Below are positions 50,693-59,938 of a stretch of DNA of 64,000 nucleotides, piece by piece. The notes below the pieces were generated by a model. The model made no database searches. It was not told the origin of the DNA and saw only the letters and a program-made list of their open reading frames with translations. How positions within the stretch are numbered: position 1 is the first letter of the stretch; each line of letters starts with the position of its first letter. Location: contig CAWUIB010000005.1 of assembly GCA_963922335.1 (NCBI GenBank), forward strand, positions 124,001 through 188,000, given 5' to 3'. Made by a program: the position numbers and the translations under genes. The DNA is from CALBPI01 sp963922335. GTDB lineage: Bacteria > Pseudomonadota > Gammaproteobacteria > Steroidobacterales > Woeseiaceae.

Positions 50693-53274
50693 TTGCAGCT
50701 TTGTAGTTGATCGATCCAGTTCGAGACTAGAGTGACACCCGCAGTGTCGATCAAGTTGGATCCGACCGGTGGCATGCCATGTACATCACGTCGCTGCATT
50801 CGATCCACAATTATTGAGCGACTGGTATCGCCGGGTGCGATGAGCCTTGCGTCAATGATGCCAAGAGATCCTGCAGTCGGCGTTACATCACAAGCGTTGG
50901 TTGCCGATAGCGCTGTCTCCGCCCGGAGATCGAGATCCGTAGGCACAGGCCCATTCGGTCGGTGGCAACTTGCGCAGTTCGTATCGAGATAGGCACGTGC
51001 CCGTCGCTCAAGTGACTGGCCGGTGTCCGCGGGGTCGGCGAGTGCGTCCAACGTGTCGACTGAACCGGGTAATGGTGCTGTCAGCATTTGCACGTGCTCT
51101 ATCGTTTCCAGCTGGTTTGCGGTCCGACCTGTCAACGGATACTGGAAGTCGCGGTTCAATTGATTGATCTCTGGACCGAGCGCAAAACCTGCAGCGGATG
51201 TGTGGCACTGCATGCACTGTGATTCAGAAGGATAGATCCATTGCTGTGAACCAATGGTTACAACTTTGCCACCCTGAACACGTATTGCATCCGACTGCGC
51301 GGCATTCCACTCGTAGGTATAGCCGGCCCAGCTCCCGTCGGTGTGACGCATCAAATGCCTTGTCTCAATCAATCGACCTCCAAGTCGAAAATTCTTGACG
51401 ATCACAGTTCCGACCGGGAACTCAAAGTCGCCCTCGGCATTGACACCGATCGTCTCGTTGTTGGGCAGACCGATGTACCGGTCCTTATCCGCGGCGTCGG
51501 ACCAGAACGGGGCGTTTAGCGAATATGGGAGCAAGCCGGAATAGGGCAGTGCTGTGTTTCCAGGTTGCGTACAACCTGAGTCCGACAGTCGATCCGGGAT
51601 AGTGTCGGGAGTTACGGAACCCACTCGTTGCATACGACGTACTCGTCCACGCCCGTTGCTACCGTTAATGTCCACAACGTAGAGCTCACCGTCTGGACCG
51701 GAAGCAAACGCAGTCGGATTCAGGCTCGTGTTCGCCAACTGGTCATTGGTGAAGCCACCATTGCCATCGGGTCTTGCGACCCAGACTCTGCCAGAACCGA
51801 AATCAGCGAATACATAGAGCCCGATGAGGTCCGGAATTTCAGTCCCCCGGTAGACCTGACCACCTGTAATTGAATTGCCGAGTGATCGGCCGTATTCGGT
51901 GACCGGATCGACTAGTGTTGCGAGGTCACAGTCGCTGGCGTTAGCTGTCTCACGAGTACCCTCCTTACAGCGCCAGCCGTAGTTCCCCGCTAGACGTATT
52001 TGGTTGACCTCTTCCAGTGCGCCCTGACCAACATCAGCGAGCCACAGCGTTGAGCCTTCCGGATCGAAAGCCCAGCGCCATGGATTTCTAAGACCCCAGG
52101 CAAAGATCTCTGGGCAGTCCGACGAATTGGCTCCTGGCCCGCAGGGCGGGTTTGAAGCGAATGGGTTATCTGTTGGGATCCGATAGCCACTCCCGGTCGC
52201 CTCTACATCCAGCCTCAGCATACTGCCGAGTAATCGGGTGGTGTCCTGCGCCCGGGCGCGCGGATCGTTACCGCTGCCACCGTCACCGAGTCCGATGTAC
52301 AAAAAACCATCGGGTCCAAATGCAATATCGCCACCATTGTGGTTGTCGAAATCCTGGTCGATCTCAATGATGATCTGTTCGTTTGCACTAGGTCCTGGCG
52401 CCGTAAGGTTGTCCAGCACCAACCGTGAAACCACACTGCGCATGTTGGGCCCGGTATGGTTGACCGTATAGGAAAGAAAAATCTCTGGCGTCGTCGGGTA
52501 GTCCGGATGAAACGCCATACTAAGGAGTCCACCCTCGGAGTTGGTGCGGATGTTTCGGGTGTCATTCAGATCAAGATATTCGGTTGCGGCATTTGCGGTA
52601 ACGGGATCGAATGTCAGAATCTGCCCTGTCTTTTGCAGCACAAACCATCGTCCAGACGGGCCTGGTTCCAGCAACAGCTTTGTCGGCTGCAGGAAATCAC
52701 TGATCGCCGGATAGACATCAACGAATTCGACGCTCGAGCTCGCCGTAGGTCGGGCCGGTGCAATGCAAGTCTGGTTATCCGGTCGTGTGTCGAGTCCAAA
52801 CGCGACCACGCTCGAATCATCATCGCGAATGGTGCCTGTCGCGGTGGCGCGGGTGATCCGGGCGTTGACCGGTGACGATAAGGTCACTGTCAGCGTCTCA
52901 TCGACTTCCTCAAGACTGTCGCCGATGACCGGTATGTCGATCGATGCCGTACGGGTGCCGGAAGGGATCTGGAGTGTGCCGGACACCGAGGTGTAGTCTG
53001 TGCCAGCCTCCGCTGTGCCGTCCGCGACAGCGTAGTCCACGCTGGCATCCGCAAAGCTTGCGCCCACTGGCAACGTGCCCGAGACCGAAACCGTGAACGA
53101 GAGCACGACCGTGCCCGAGTCTCCCTCTGTCACTGTCGAGTCGCTAATGGCGACATCAGGATTCACAACAGCCGGGGGATTCGCCGCTCCCCCGCTGCCG
53201 CCGCCACCGCAGGCGCTAACAGCGAGTGCTATCAGGCCGACCCCTGGCCATCGTCCGATTCGGTAGCTCCCCAT
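50689..53274 (-). CDS. Multidomain lipoprotein: Calx-beta, glucose/sorbosone dehydrogenase fold and diheme cytochrome c-like region
   Basis: An 861-residue exported protein. The lipobox ends AVSAC with C22 and a glycine/serine linker. A Calx-beta-type repeat (about 40-150, VTEGDSGTVVLSFTV to RDDD) follows, then a beta-propeller of the soluble glucose/sorbosone dehydrogenase family (about 185-545, with HNGGDIAFGPDGFLYIGLGDGG and GLRNPWRWAFDP). The C-terminal region (about 560-861) has two heme-binding motifs, CMQCH and CASCH, as in the diheme family of unknown function often found next to such propellers. PQQ binding is possible but not shown by sequence. The fusion suggests a surface dehydrogenase passing electrons to its own hemes (inference). 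Confidence 0.85.
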   Translation of the reverse strand: MGSYRIGRWPGVGLIALAVSACGGGGSGGAANPPAVVNPDVAISDSTVTEGDSGTVVLSFTVSVSGTLPVGASFADASVDYAVADGTAEAGTDYTSVSGTLQIPSGTRTASIDIPVIGDSLEEVDETLTVTLSSPVNARITRATATGTIRDDDSSVVAFGLDTRPDNQTCIAPARPTASSSVEFVDVYPAISDFLQPTKLLLEPGPSGRWFVLQKTGQILTFDPVTANAATEYLDLNDTRNIRTNSEGGLLSMAFHPDYPTTPEIFLSYTVNHTGPNMRSVVSRLVLDNLTAPGPSANEQIIIEIDQDFDNHNGGDIAFGPDGFLYIGLGDGGSGNDPRARAQDTTRLLGSMLRLDVEATGSGYRIPTDNPFASNPPCGPGANSSDCPEIFAWGLRNPWRWAFDPEGSTLWLADVGQGALEEVNQIRLAGNYGWRCKEGTRETANASDCDLATLVDPVTEYGRSLGNSITGGQVYRGTEIPDLIGLYVFADFGSGRVWVARPDGNGGFTNDQLANTSLNPTAFASGPDGELYVVDINGSNGRGRVRRMQRVGSVTPDTIPDRLSDSGCTQPGNTALPYSGLLPYSLNAPFWSDAADKDRYIGLPNNETIGVNAEGDFEFPVGTVIVKNFRLGGRLIETRHLMRHTDGSWAGYTYEWNAAQSDAIRVQGGKVVTIGSQQWIYPSESQCMQCHTSAAGFALGPEINQLNRDFQYPLTGRTANQLETIEHVQMLTAPLPGSVDTLDALADPADTGQSLERRARAYLDTNCASCHRPNGPVPTDLDLRAETALSATNACDVTPTAGSLGIIDARLIAPGDTSRSIIVDRMQRRDVHGMPPVGSNLIDTAGVTLVSNWIDQLQSCN

Positions 53275-53388
53275 GCGCGACTCCGAAAACTGGATGTGAG
53301 TTCGAGGCTACCAGAAGCTAGCGATCGAAACGGTGACTTATGCACGGCTTGTCGCTGCATTGCGACGTAGCCATGTAGAATTGTGGCT

Positions 53389-53853
53389 ATGAGAATCGAA
53401 CTGAATATTGACGGCGCCGATCACGTGGTTGACGTCGAACCTGAGATGCCACTGTTGTGGGTATTACGTGATGAGCTGAATATCACAGGACCAAAATACG
53501 GCTGCGGTATTGCCATGTGTGGTGCGTGCACCGTCCACGTGGACGGGAAAGCGGTGCGGTCGTGCTCGTATCCAGCGAATGCGGTTAAAGGGCCAGTGAA
53601 AACGATTTCCGGTCTCGGCACACCCGATGCTCTGCATGCCGTTCAATCCGCCTGGATTGAGCATCAGGTCGCTCAATGCGGGTACTGTCAGTCAGGGCAG
53701 ATCATGTCTGCTGCCGCGTTGCTTGAACGCTCGCCCAACCCGAGTGATGCGCAAATCGATGCAGCTATGCGAGGCAATCTGTGCCGGTGTGGCGCGTACC
53801 CGCGTATTCGTGCTGCGATTAAGTCAGCGGCTGGCCGTTTGGGTGCCGATTAG
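53389..53853 (+). CDS. (2Fe-2S) subunit of a molybdenum hydroxylase, isoquinoline 1-oxidoreductase alpha type
   Basis: A 154-residue iron-sulfur subunit. The plant-type cluster motif CGIAMCGACTVHVDGK lies in the N-terminal ferredoxin domain, and the second cluster ligands are in CGYCQSGQIM and GNLCRCGAYPRI. Electrons pass through these clusters from the molybdopterin subunit to an external acceptor. The start is ATG 53389; an in-frame GTG six bases earlier lacks support. The large subunit begins 1 bp after the stop, a typical two-gene arrangement without an FAD subunit, as in isoquinoline and some aldehyde oxidoreductases. Confidence 0.92.
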   Translation: MRIELNIDGADHVVDVEPEMPLLWVLRDELNITGPKYGCGIAMCGACTVHVDGKAVRSCSYPANAVKGPVKTISGLGTPDALHAVQSAWIEHQVAQCGYCQSGQIMSAAALLERSPNPSDAQIDAAMRGNLCRCGAYPRIRAAIKSAAGRLGAD

Positions 53854-53854
53854 A

Positions 53855-56095
53855 ATGGCAAAACGAAAGACAGTAACCCGGCGCGCATTGCTCATCGGTT
53901 CGGCTGCCGTTGCCGGAGGGGTAGTGTTCGGAGTCTGGCGCTATAAGACGCCGTATGCCAACCCGCTTTTGGAGACGCTTGAGGATGGTGAGGTCGCACT
54001 CACGCCGTATCTGCGGCTGGATGCGTCGGGGATCACGATCATTACTCCACGTGCGGAAATGGGGCAGGGCATCCATACCACCTTGGCTGCGCTGGTTGCC
54101 GAGGAGCTTGATGTCGATCTCAAGGAGGTGGCCGTTGAGCACGGCCCCGCATCCGCCGCTTACTTCAACGCAGCGCTGGTTGAAGACAGCCTTCCGTATG
54201 CAATGACGGATGGCAGCGATTCAGCAGAGCGTGCACGGCGATTTAGCCGAATCCCCGCGAAGTTTCTGGGCATGCAGATCACTGGGGGAAGCGCGTCCAT
54301 CCCGGATGGATACACGAAGATGCGCCTGGCTGGCGCTGCGGCTCGAGAGGTGTTGCTGCAGGCGGCAAGTCGACGTAGCGGGGTCGCGGTGGACGCATTG
54401 AAGACGAGTTCCGGAAGCGTTGTTTTGCCCGATGGGCAAGAGTTCGCTTACACCGAGCTAGCCGAGGCGGCCGCGAAAATCGAGCCGCCGTCGGAGCCGA
54501 AACTCAAAGCGAAATCGTCCTGGCGTTTGCTCGGCAGGTCACAGCCACGGGTGGATGTTGTTGCAAAGTCCACAGGTACCGCTGAGTACGCGATGGATTT
54601 GCGGCTGCCCGGTATGCGATTTGCGACGGTCAAGCGGAATCCGCATCTCGGCTCGGAAATGATCGCATTCGATGCGTCAAAGGCGCTGGCGATGCCCGGT
54701 GTTGAGGTGGCTGTTGCGTTGGACGATGGCGTCATCATCGTGGCAGACAACACCTGGCGCGCATTCAAGGCGGCAGATGCCGTCAGTATTGAATGGTCTG
54801 AACCTACGTACCCAGACTCCTCTCAAGCGATGTTGGAGCTGACGGCAGCGGCAATTGACGATGATCTTGAAGACAGTCGTATGCGTGATGACGGTGAGGT
54901 CGATGCGGCGTTGGTTGAGGTGGATGTTGTCAGCGGTGAGTATCGTGTTCCCTTGTTGGCACACGCGACCATGGAGCCGATGAATGCAACGGCGTGGCTT
55001 CGAGGCAACCGGTTGGACGTATGGGCCGGCAACCAGAACCCGACACAGGCTCGCAAGGATGCAGCAGCAATTGCGGACATCGATGAAGATAACGTTCACA
55101 TCCACACGACGTACATGGGTGGTGGGTTTGGGCGTCGGGCCGAAATGGACTTTATTCACCATGCGGTGCACGCGGCTGTCGCCATTGCCAGCACACCAGT
55201 CAGTGTGGTGTGGTCACGTGAGGAGGATATGACGCACGATCAGTATCGTCCGGCCGCCGTCGCACGATTTCGCGGAGCAATCGACGCGAAGGGCATCTCG
55301 GCGCTCGACATCAAGGTTTCTGCACCCTCGGTGATGGAGTCACAGCTGGGTCGCCTGGGGTTGCCCGTATTGGGTCCCGACATGACGATCGTGCAAGGTG
55401 CATGGGATCAACCGTACAACTTCGCAAACTATCGGGTTACCGGTTATCGCCCGGAAGTCATGATTCCGATTACGTCCTGGCGATCTGTAGGCAACTCACA
55501 AAACGGGTTCTTTCAAGAGTCGATGATCGACGAGCTTGCGCACAGCGCTGGCAGGGACCCTTTGGACCTTCGCCTTGCGCACGTTGATCACGCGCCCAGT
55601 CGCAAGGTGCTCGAGGCGGCAGCCGAAATGTCTGAATGGGGCTCTGTGCGTGCTGAGGGGCATGGTCTTGGTCTGGCGTTTGTCCTGTCGTTTGGTGTTC
55701 CCGTCGCACAGGTGATCGAAGTCGCGGTCGATGAGCGCGGCGTTCGCCTGCTTAACGCATGGATAGCTGCTGATGTTGGTATTGCATTGGACCCACGGAA
55801 CGTTGAGGCGCAGCTGCAGGGTGGAATGAACTTTGGCCTTGCGGCTGCGATCAGCGGCGAAATTACGGTGAGCGAAGGAAAAGTTGACCAAAACAACTTC
55901 CATCAATACGACGGTATTCGTATTCATCAATCACCGAACTTCGCCGTCAAGATTCTCGAAAACGGTGAGAAGATTCGTGGTGTCGGTGAGCCTGGTTTAC
56001 CACCCGCTGCTCCAGCGCTCGCGAACGCCGTTTTTGCGGCGACTGGCCAACGGATACGAGAGCTGCCGATGCGAAAACACATGAGGTTCGTGTAA
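53855..56095 (+). CDS. Molybdopterin-binding subunit of a molybdenum hydroxylase, isoquinoline 1-oxidoreductase beta type
   Basis: A 746-residue catalytic subunit of the xanthine dehydrogenase family that hydroxylates an aromatic heterocycle or oxidises an aldehyde. The N-terminus has a twin-arginine-like segment VTRRALLIGSAAVAGG, pointing to Tat export. Two molybdopterin regions are visible: RAEMGQGIHTTLAALVAEEL and YMGGGFGRRAEMDFIHHA. The catalytic glutamate is in RGVGEPGLPPAAPA near the end. The real substrate is not evident. An in-frame upstream reading overlaps the small subunit and is rejected in favour of ATG 53855. The stop overlaps the next start (TAATG). Confidence 0.9.
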   Translation: MAKRKTVTRRALLIGSAAVAGGVVFGVWRYKTPYANPLLETLEDGEVALTPYLRLDASGITIITPRAEMGQGIHTTLAALVAEELDVDLKEVAVEHGPASAAYFNAALVEDSLPYAMTDGSDSAERARRFSRIPAKFLGMQITGGSASIPDGYTKMRLAGAAAREVLLQAASRRSGVAVDALKTSSGSVVLPDGQEFAYTELAEAAAKIEPPSEPKLKAKSSWRLLGRSQPRVDVVAKSTGTAEYAMDLRLPGMRFATVKRNPHLGSEMIAFDASKALAMPGVEVAVALDDGVIIVADNTWRAFKAADAVSIEWSEPTYPDSSQAMLELTAAAIDDDLEDSRMRDDGEVDAALVEVDVVSGEYRVPLLAHATMEPMNATAWLRGNRLDVWAGNQNPTQARKDAAAIADIDEDNVHIHTTYMGGGFGRRAEMDFIHHAVHAAVAIASTPVSVVWSREEDMTHDQYRPAAVARFRGAIDAKGISALDIKVSAPSVMESQLGRLGLPVLGPDMTIVQGAWDQPYNFANYRVTGYRPEVMIPITSWRSVGNSQNGFFQESMIDELAHSAGRDPLDLRLAHVDHAPSRKVLEAAAEMSEWGSVRAEGHGLGLAFVLSFGVPVAQVIEVAVDERGVRLLNAWIAADVGIALDPRNVEAQLQGGMNFGLAAAISGEITVSEGKVDQNNFHQYDGIRIHQSPNFAVKILENGEKIRGVGEPGLPPAAPALANAVFAATGQRIRELPMRKHMRFV

Positions 56096-57237
56096 TGGCC
56101 GGACCCCTTGCAGGACTGCGCGTCATAGAGGTTCGGGGCATAGGCCCAGGCCCCTATGCAGGGATGGTGCTCGCGGACCTTGGCGCTGACGTCGTCGTCG
56201 TTGAACGTGCAGCTTCACCTAGTGGATTGGCGCCGCCTGCCGCAGCGGACACGCATATGCGTGGTAAGCGTTCGATTGCGTTGAATCTAAAATCGCCTGA
56301 CGGTGTTGAAGCGTTACTGAAACTTGTGGAGACGTCCGATGCGCTTCTGGAAGGCTTCAGGCCGGGAGTGGCCGAAAAGTTGGGGTTCGGACCAGAAACG
56401 TGTCTGAAGCGTAACCCACGCTTGGTCTATGGACGGGTGACCGGTTGGGGACAAACCGGACCACTCAGTGGTGCCGCGGGTCACGATATCAATTACATCT
56501 CGCTTACCGGTGCACTCGCAGCGATCGGTGATACTGAGAAACCCACGATTCCGCTCAATCTGATTGGCGATTATGCGGGTGGAAGTTTGTTTTTGGTGGT
56601 CGGTATGCTCGCCGCTTTGCTAGAAGCACGCGCATCGGGTCGAGGGCAGGTCGTCGATGCGGCAATAACAGACGGCTCAGCTCACCTGATGTCTTTGTTT
56701 CATACGCTCGGATCGCTCGGAGTATGGCGCACGGATCGTTCCGCTAATCTGCTTGACGGTGCAGCACCCTTCTACGACGTCTATCGTACTGCCGATAATG
56801 AATTTGTCTCGATTGGCTCGCTCGAGCCGCAGTTTTTTGCGCTGTTGGTTGAACGCCTTAGCCTGGATCCGGAGCTTTTCTCCAACCAGCACGATAGTCA
56901 GCGTTGGCCCGAAATGCATGAAGCATTGGAGCGGGTTTTTTCGAGCAAGACGCGCGCCGAATGGTCCGAGCTGCTTGAAGGGTCCGATGTCTGCTTTGCA
57001 CCTGTCCACAACTTCGAGGACGCGCCGGGGCATCCGCATAACCGAGAACGCGAGACTTACGTTGATGTTGGCGGGATCGTTCAACCTGCGCCAGCGCCAA
57101 AGTTCTCTGAAACAAAACCCGCAACACCTGCACCGCCGCGACCCGAGGGGAGTGACACTCGAGCGTTGCTGGTTGAGATCGGCTTCTCAGATTCCGAAGT
57201 GGACCAGCTTGTCGCGACCGGCGCGGCGTTTGAGTAG
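56095..57237 (+). CDS. CaiB/BaiF family protein, alpha-methylacyl-CoA racemase-like
   Basis: A 380-residue class III CoA-transferase-fold protein. The motif AAGHDINYISLTGAL is the AMACR signature with its catalytic His, and the Asp is in IGDYAGGS. The N-terminal nucleotide-like loop GPGPYAGMVLADLGADVV is standard for the family. AMACR epimerises 2-methyl-branched acyl-CoAs so that beta-oxidation can proceed. The start shares one base with the molybdenum subunit stop (TAATG), so the three genes form one unit, perhaps for degrading a branched or sterol-like side chain (inference). It ends 4 bp before the convergent stress protein. Confidence 0.9.
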   Translation: MAGPLAGLRVIEVRGIGPGPYAGMVLADLGADVVVVERAASPSGLAPPAAADTHMRGKRSIALNLKSPDGVEALLKLVETSDALLEGFRPGVAEKLGFGPETCLKRNPRLVYGRVTGWGQTGPLSGAAGHDINYISLTGALAAIGDTEKPTIPLNLIGDYAGGSLFLVVGMLAALLEARASGRGQVVDAAITDGSAHLMSLFHTLGSLGVWRTDRSANLLDGAAPFYDVYRTADNEFVSIGSLEPQFFALLVERLSLDPELFSNQHDSQRWPEMHEALERVFSSKTRAEWSELLEGSDVCFAPVHNFEDAPGHPHNRERETYVDVGGIVQPAPAPKFSETKPATPAPPRPEGSDTRALLVEIGFSDSEVDQLVATGAAFE

Positions 57238-57241
57238 ACGG

Positions 57242-58195
57242 CTATAGGGTCACGGGACTCACAAATCCTTCCGGTTTGACCGTCAATACCGAACAGGAGA
57301 GCTGCCCAAGGATGGTTTCTGCGGTGTTGCCGATGACGATTCCCGGGATGCCGGTTCGGCCAACCGTCCCCATGACGACCAACTCTGCGCCAAGCCCGCG
57401 GGCCAATTCGGGGACGCGCTGCCCTGGATTACCTTGCAGCAGGTGTACTGTTGGCTTGAGGTAATGACCCACGTTCCCGTCATTCGCGCAGTGTGTTGCA
57501 ACGAAGCGATCGATCCAATCGCGACGTGTGGCTTGTTCATCCTCTAGTAACGCATCGACGTCATATTTCGACATGCCGCTTCGCGGAGAGCGCATGAAGC
57601 TTTCATGTCTGAGCATCCACGTGTGCACGACGTGAAGCTCGGAGAATTCGGATAGTGCGACCGAAGCGGCGATTTCCAGGACTTGGGCATTTAGCGCATC
57701 AACCTCCGGGTTCTCGGGGTCGTAGTCCAGTGCCGCGATAACTTCGCGAAACGCGGTTTGTTGCGTGGACTTGATAAGCCACAGCGGACATGGGCACTTT
57801 CGCAGCAGCTTTAAGTCTGTACCGAAAAACAGTCGCGCCAATCCCTCCAGTGGTTCAACCGCCTTGATCACCAGATCCCGATCAGACAGTAAGACTTCGC
57901 GAATAATTTCGATGAAGGGCTTGCCCAGCAGGACCTCGCAATGAATCGAGTCGATACCGCTCGGCTTTTGAGCAACCATGCTCTTAAGCTCCTCGGTACG
58001 TCGATTGACCATTGCCCTCAACAAAGGACTCGAGCCGTTGAGATGTTCGAATTTTTCGTGCTCGTTTACATCGATGACCCCAACCACGGTCAGCCTTGCC
58101 TGATTGTTGCTGGCGAGTTCGAAAGCTTGCGCAAGCGCAGCCTCGTAGGGAGCACTGAAGTCGGTAACGAACAAAATATTGCAGAAACGTTGCAT
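57242..58195 (-). CDS. Tandem universal stress protein, UspE-like
   Basis: A 317-residue protein made of two UspA domains (about 1-155 and 160-310). The first begins with NILFVTDFSAPYEAAL and lacks a clear ATP-binding loop. The second carries the ATP motif GTVGRTGIPGIVIGNTAE, followed by LSCSVLTVKPEG. Tandem forms such as UspE occur in gammaproteobacteria and influence motility and oxidative or metal stress survival. An AAGGAGGT ribosome-binding site lies just before the ATG, a near-perfect match to 16S rRNA. It is monocistronic. Confidence 0.92.
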   Translation of the reverse strand: MQRFCNILFVTDFSAPYEAALAQAFELASNNQARLTVVGVIDVNEHEKFEHLNGSSPLLRAMVNRRTEELKSMVAQKPSGIDSIHCEVLLGKPFIEIIREVLLSDRDLVIKAVEPLEGLARLFFGTDLKLLRKCPCPLWLIKSTQQTAFREVIAALDYDPENPEVDALNAQVLEIAASVALSEFSELHVVHTWMLRHESFMRSPRSGMSKYDVDALLEDEQATRRDWIDRFVATHCANDGNVGHYLKPTVHLLQGNPGQRVPELARGLGAELVVMGTVGRTGIPGIVIGNTAETILGQLSCSVLTVKPEGFVSPVTL

Positions 58196-58260
58196 GGTTC
58201 ACCTCCTTATTGCCCTCCACACGAGATTAGAGATTTTGTATTGGCCTGGGGAAGATTTTG

Positions 58261-58276
58261 TCGAACGAAAGTTCGA
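58261..58276. promoter_or_regulatory. Inverted repeat between the stress protein and DUF885 genes
   Basis: TCGAAC-GAAA-GTTCGA has perfect 6-bp arms in the divergent region. It resembles the Gram-positive LexA box CGAACN4GTTCG, but gammaproteobacterial LexA uses a different site, so the regulator is unknown. Confidence 0.3.
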
Positions 58277-58333
58277 ATCTCTCGGGTGGGAGTTCTCTGG
58301 TAGGCTCGCAGTCATTCGTGTTGGAGGTCGAAG

Positions 58334-59938
58334 ATGCTCAAGAGATTTATTCCCCTGCTGATGCTCTGGTCTTGCGCTGTCGCCGACGAGCATGCCGACG
58401 TGGTCGAGCTTTTCGAGCGCTGGCGTGCATTCGAACAGCCACCACTGTTGCACGGTGCACCTGACTATACGCAGGCGCAGTTTGAACGCCGTCAGGCAGC
58501 GTTCGAGAAGCTCCGCTTAGTGCTGAACAGTATGGAAATCGCCGATTGGCCCGTTGGGGAGCAAGTTGACTGGCATCTCGTGCGTGCGGAGATGAACGGT
58601 TACGACTTCAATCGCCGGGTCTTGATGCCGTGGGCGCGGGATCCTGCCTTCTACAACACCATCTGGACTTATCGTAGCGACGTGCCCGCGCACGAGGGCC
58701 CGACACATCACGCGGTGGTCGAGCTTTGGCAGTACACGTTCCCTCTCAGCGAAGCGGAGGAGGCTCGGCTAGCACGGGAGTTGTCGGTAATCCCACCGTT
58801 GTTTGCCCAGGCAAAGGAGAACCTCACGGGAAACGCACGGGATCTTTGGATCACAGGTATCCGCGATGTTCGCTCCGACATCGTCGATCTGGACAACATT
58901 GAATCGCAGCTGACCAAATCAACCAGTGAGCAGCTCCGCAACGTCATTGCTGAAGCCAGGGAGGCGGCGGTGGACTTGGTCGCATGGCTGGAGTCTCAGG
59001 CACCCGAGAAGACAGGTCCGTCAGGTATCGGGAAGGAGAACTACACGTGGTATCTGCAGAATGTGCACCTGGTGCCGTTGTCCTGGGAAGATGAAGTCCG
59101 ACTGCTTGAGCGCGAACTTGCCCGCGCATGGTCGTCTCTGAAGCTTGAGGAACAGCGCAATCAGGGACTCCCGCCGTTGGTCGCCGTGACAAACCAAGAG
59201 GAGTATGAAGCCCGAGGCAGAGAGGCGGTAGGACGGATCATGCGCTTCGTGGAAGAGAAGCAAATGCTTACAGTCGCTGATTACATGGAACCAGCGTTGC
59301 TTGAGCGATTAGGCAGTTTCGTCCCCGAGGAGACGAGAAACTTCTTCTGGATCACAGCGCACCTCGACCCTGCGCCGCTTTACACGCACTTCTACCACTG
59401 GTGGGAGCTCGCGAGAATGGACACAGAGCCCCATCCGAGCCCCGTACGACAAGGCGCATTGCTCTACAACATATTCGACAGTCGCAATGAAGGTGCCGCA
59501 ACCGGCGTTGAAGAGATGTTCATGCATGCCGGGTTGTACGACGACAGCCCTCGATCACGTGAGCTTGTCTGGATTCTTCTGGCGCAACGCGCTGCCAGAG
59601 GGCTTGGTTCGCTCTATGCACACGCCAACGAGATGACAATGGAAGAGGCCGGCGGTGTGCACATGGAGTGGACGCCGCGCGGCTGGATGAAAACAGAAAA
59701 GGAGCTGCTCATATTCGAACAGCACCTGTATCTGCGACAACCAGGATATGGAACAAGTTACGTGACGGGCAAATACCTCCTTGAGCAAATGCTTGCGGAG
59801 TACGCCAAACGGCGGGAGGAAGAAGGGGGAGAGTTTGTCATGGCCGAGTTCTTTGATGAGATGAATCGCATTGACAGTATTCCGATGAGTCTTGCTAGTT
59901 GGGAAATGACGGGTTTGAAAGCGGATATTCTGAAGTGA
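58334..59938 (+). CDS. DUF885-like exported protein
   Basis: A 534-residue protein with a short signal peptide (about 1-18) and a mostly helical body. The C-terminal half has the DUF885 pattern: NEGAATGVEEMFMHAGLYDD, RAARGLGSLYAHANEMTMEEA and LRQPGYGTSYVTGK. In many DUF885 proteins the central EGW segment is thought to be part of a metalloprotease-like fold; here the sequence is NEGAATGVEEMF, so metal binding is uncertain. TTGGAGG lies 8-10 bp before ATG 58334. The stop overlaps the next start (GTGA), so it is coupled to the peptidase-like gene that follows. Confidence 0.75.
   Translation: MLKRFIPLLMLWSCAVADEHADVVELFERWRAFEQPPLLHGAPDYTQAQFERRQAAFEKLRLVLNSMEIADWPVGEQVDWHLVRAEMNGYDFNRRVLMPWARDPAFYNTIWTYRSDVPAHEGPTHHAVVELWQYTFPLSEAEEARLARELSVIPPLFAQAKENLTGNARDLWITGIRDVRSDIVDLDNIESQLTKSTSEQLRNVIAEAREAAVDLVAWLESQAPEKTGPSGIGKENYTWYLQNVHLVPLSWEDEVRLLERELARAWSSLKLEEQRNQGLPPLVAVTNQEEYEARGREAVGRIMRFVEEKQMLTVADYMEPALLERLGSFVPEETRNFFWITAHLDPAPLYTHFYHWWELARMDTEPHPSPVRQGALLYNIFDSRNEGAATGVEEMFMHAGLYDDSPRSRELVWILLAQRAARGLGSLYAHANEMTMEEAGGVHMEWTPRGWMKTEKELLIFEQHLYLRQPGYGTSYVTGKYLLEQMLAEYAKRREEEGGEFVMAEFFDEMNRIDSIPMSLASWEMTGLKADILK

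Noticed and set aside
58261..58276. LexA (SOS) box
   Set aside because: The site resembles the Gram-positive type, but gammaproteobacterial LexA uses CTGT-N8-ACAG and neither neighbour is a DNA repair gene, so it is kept only as an unassigned inverted repeat.
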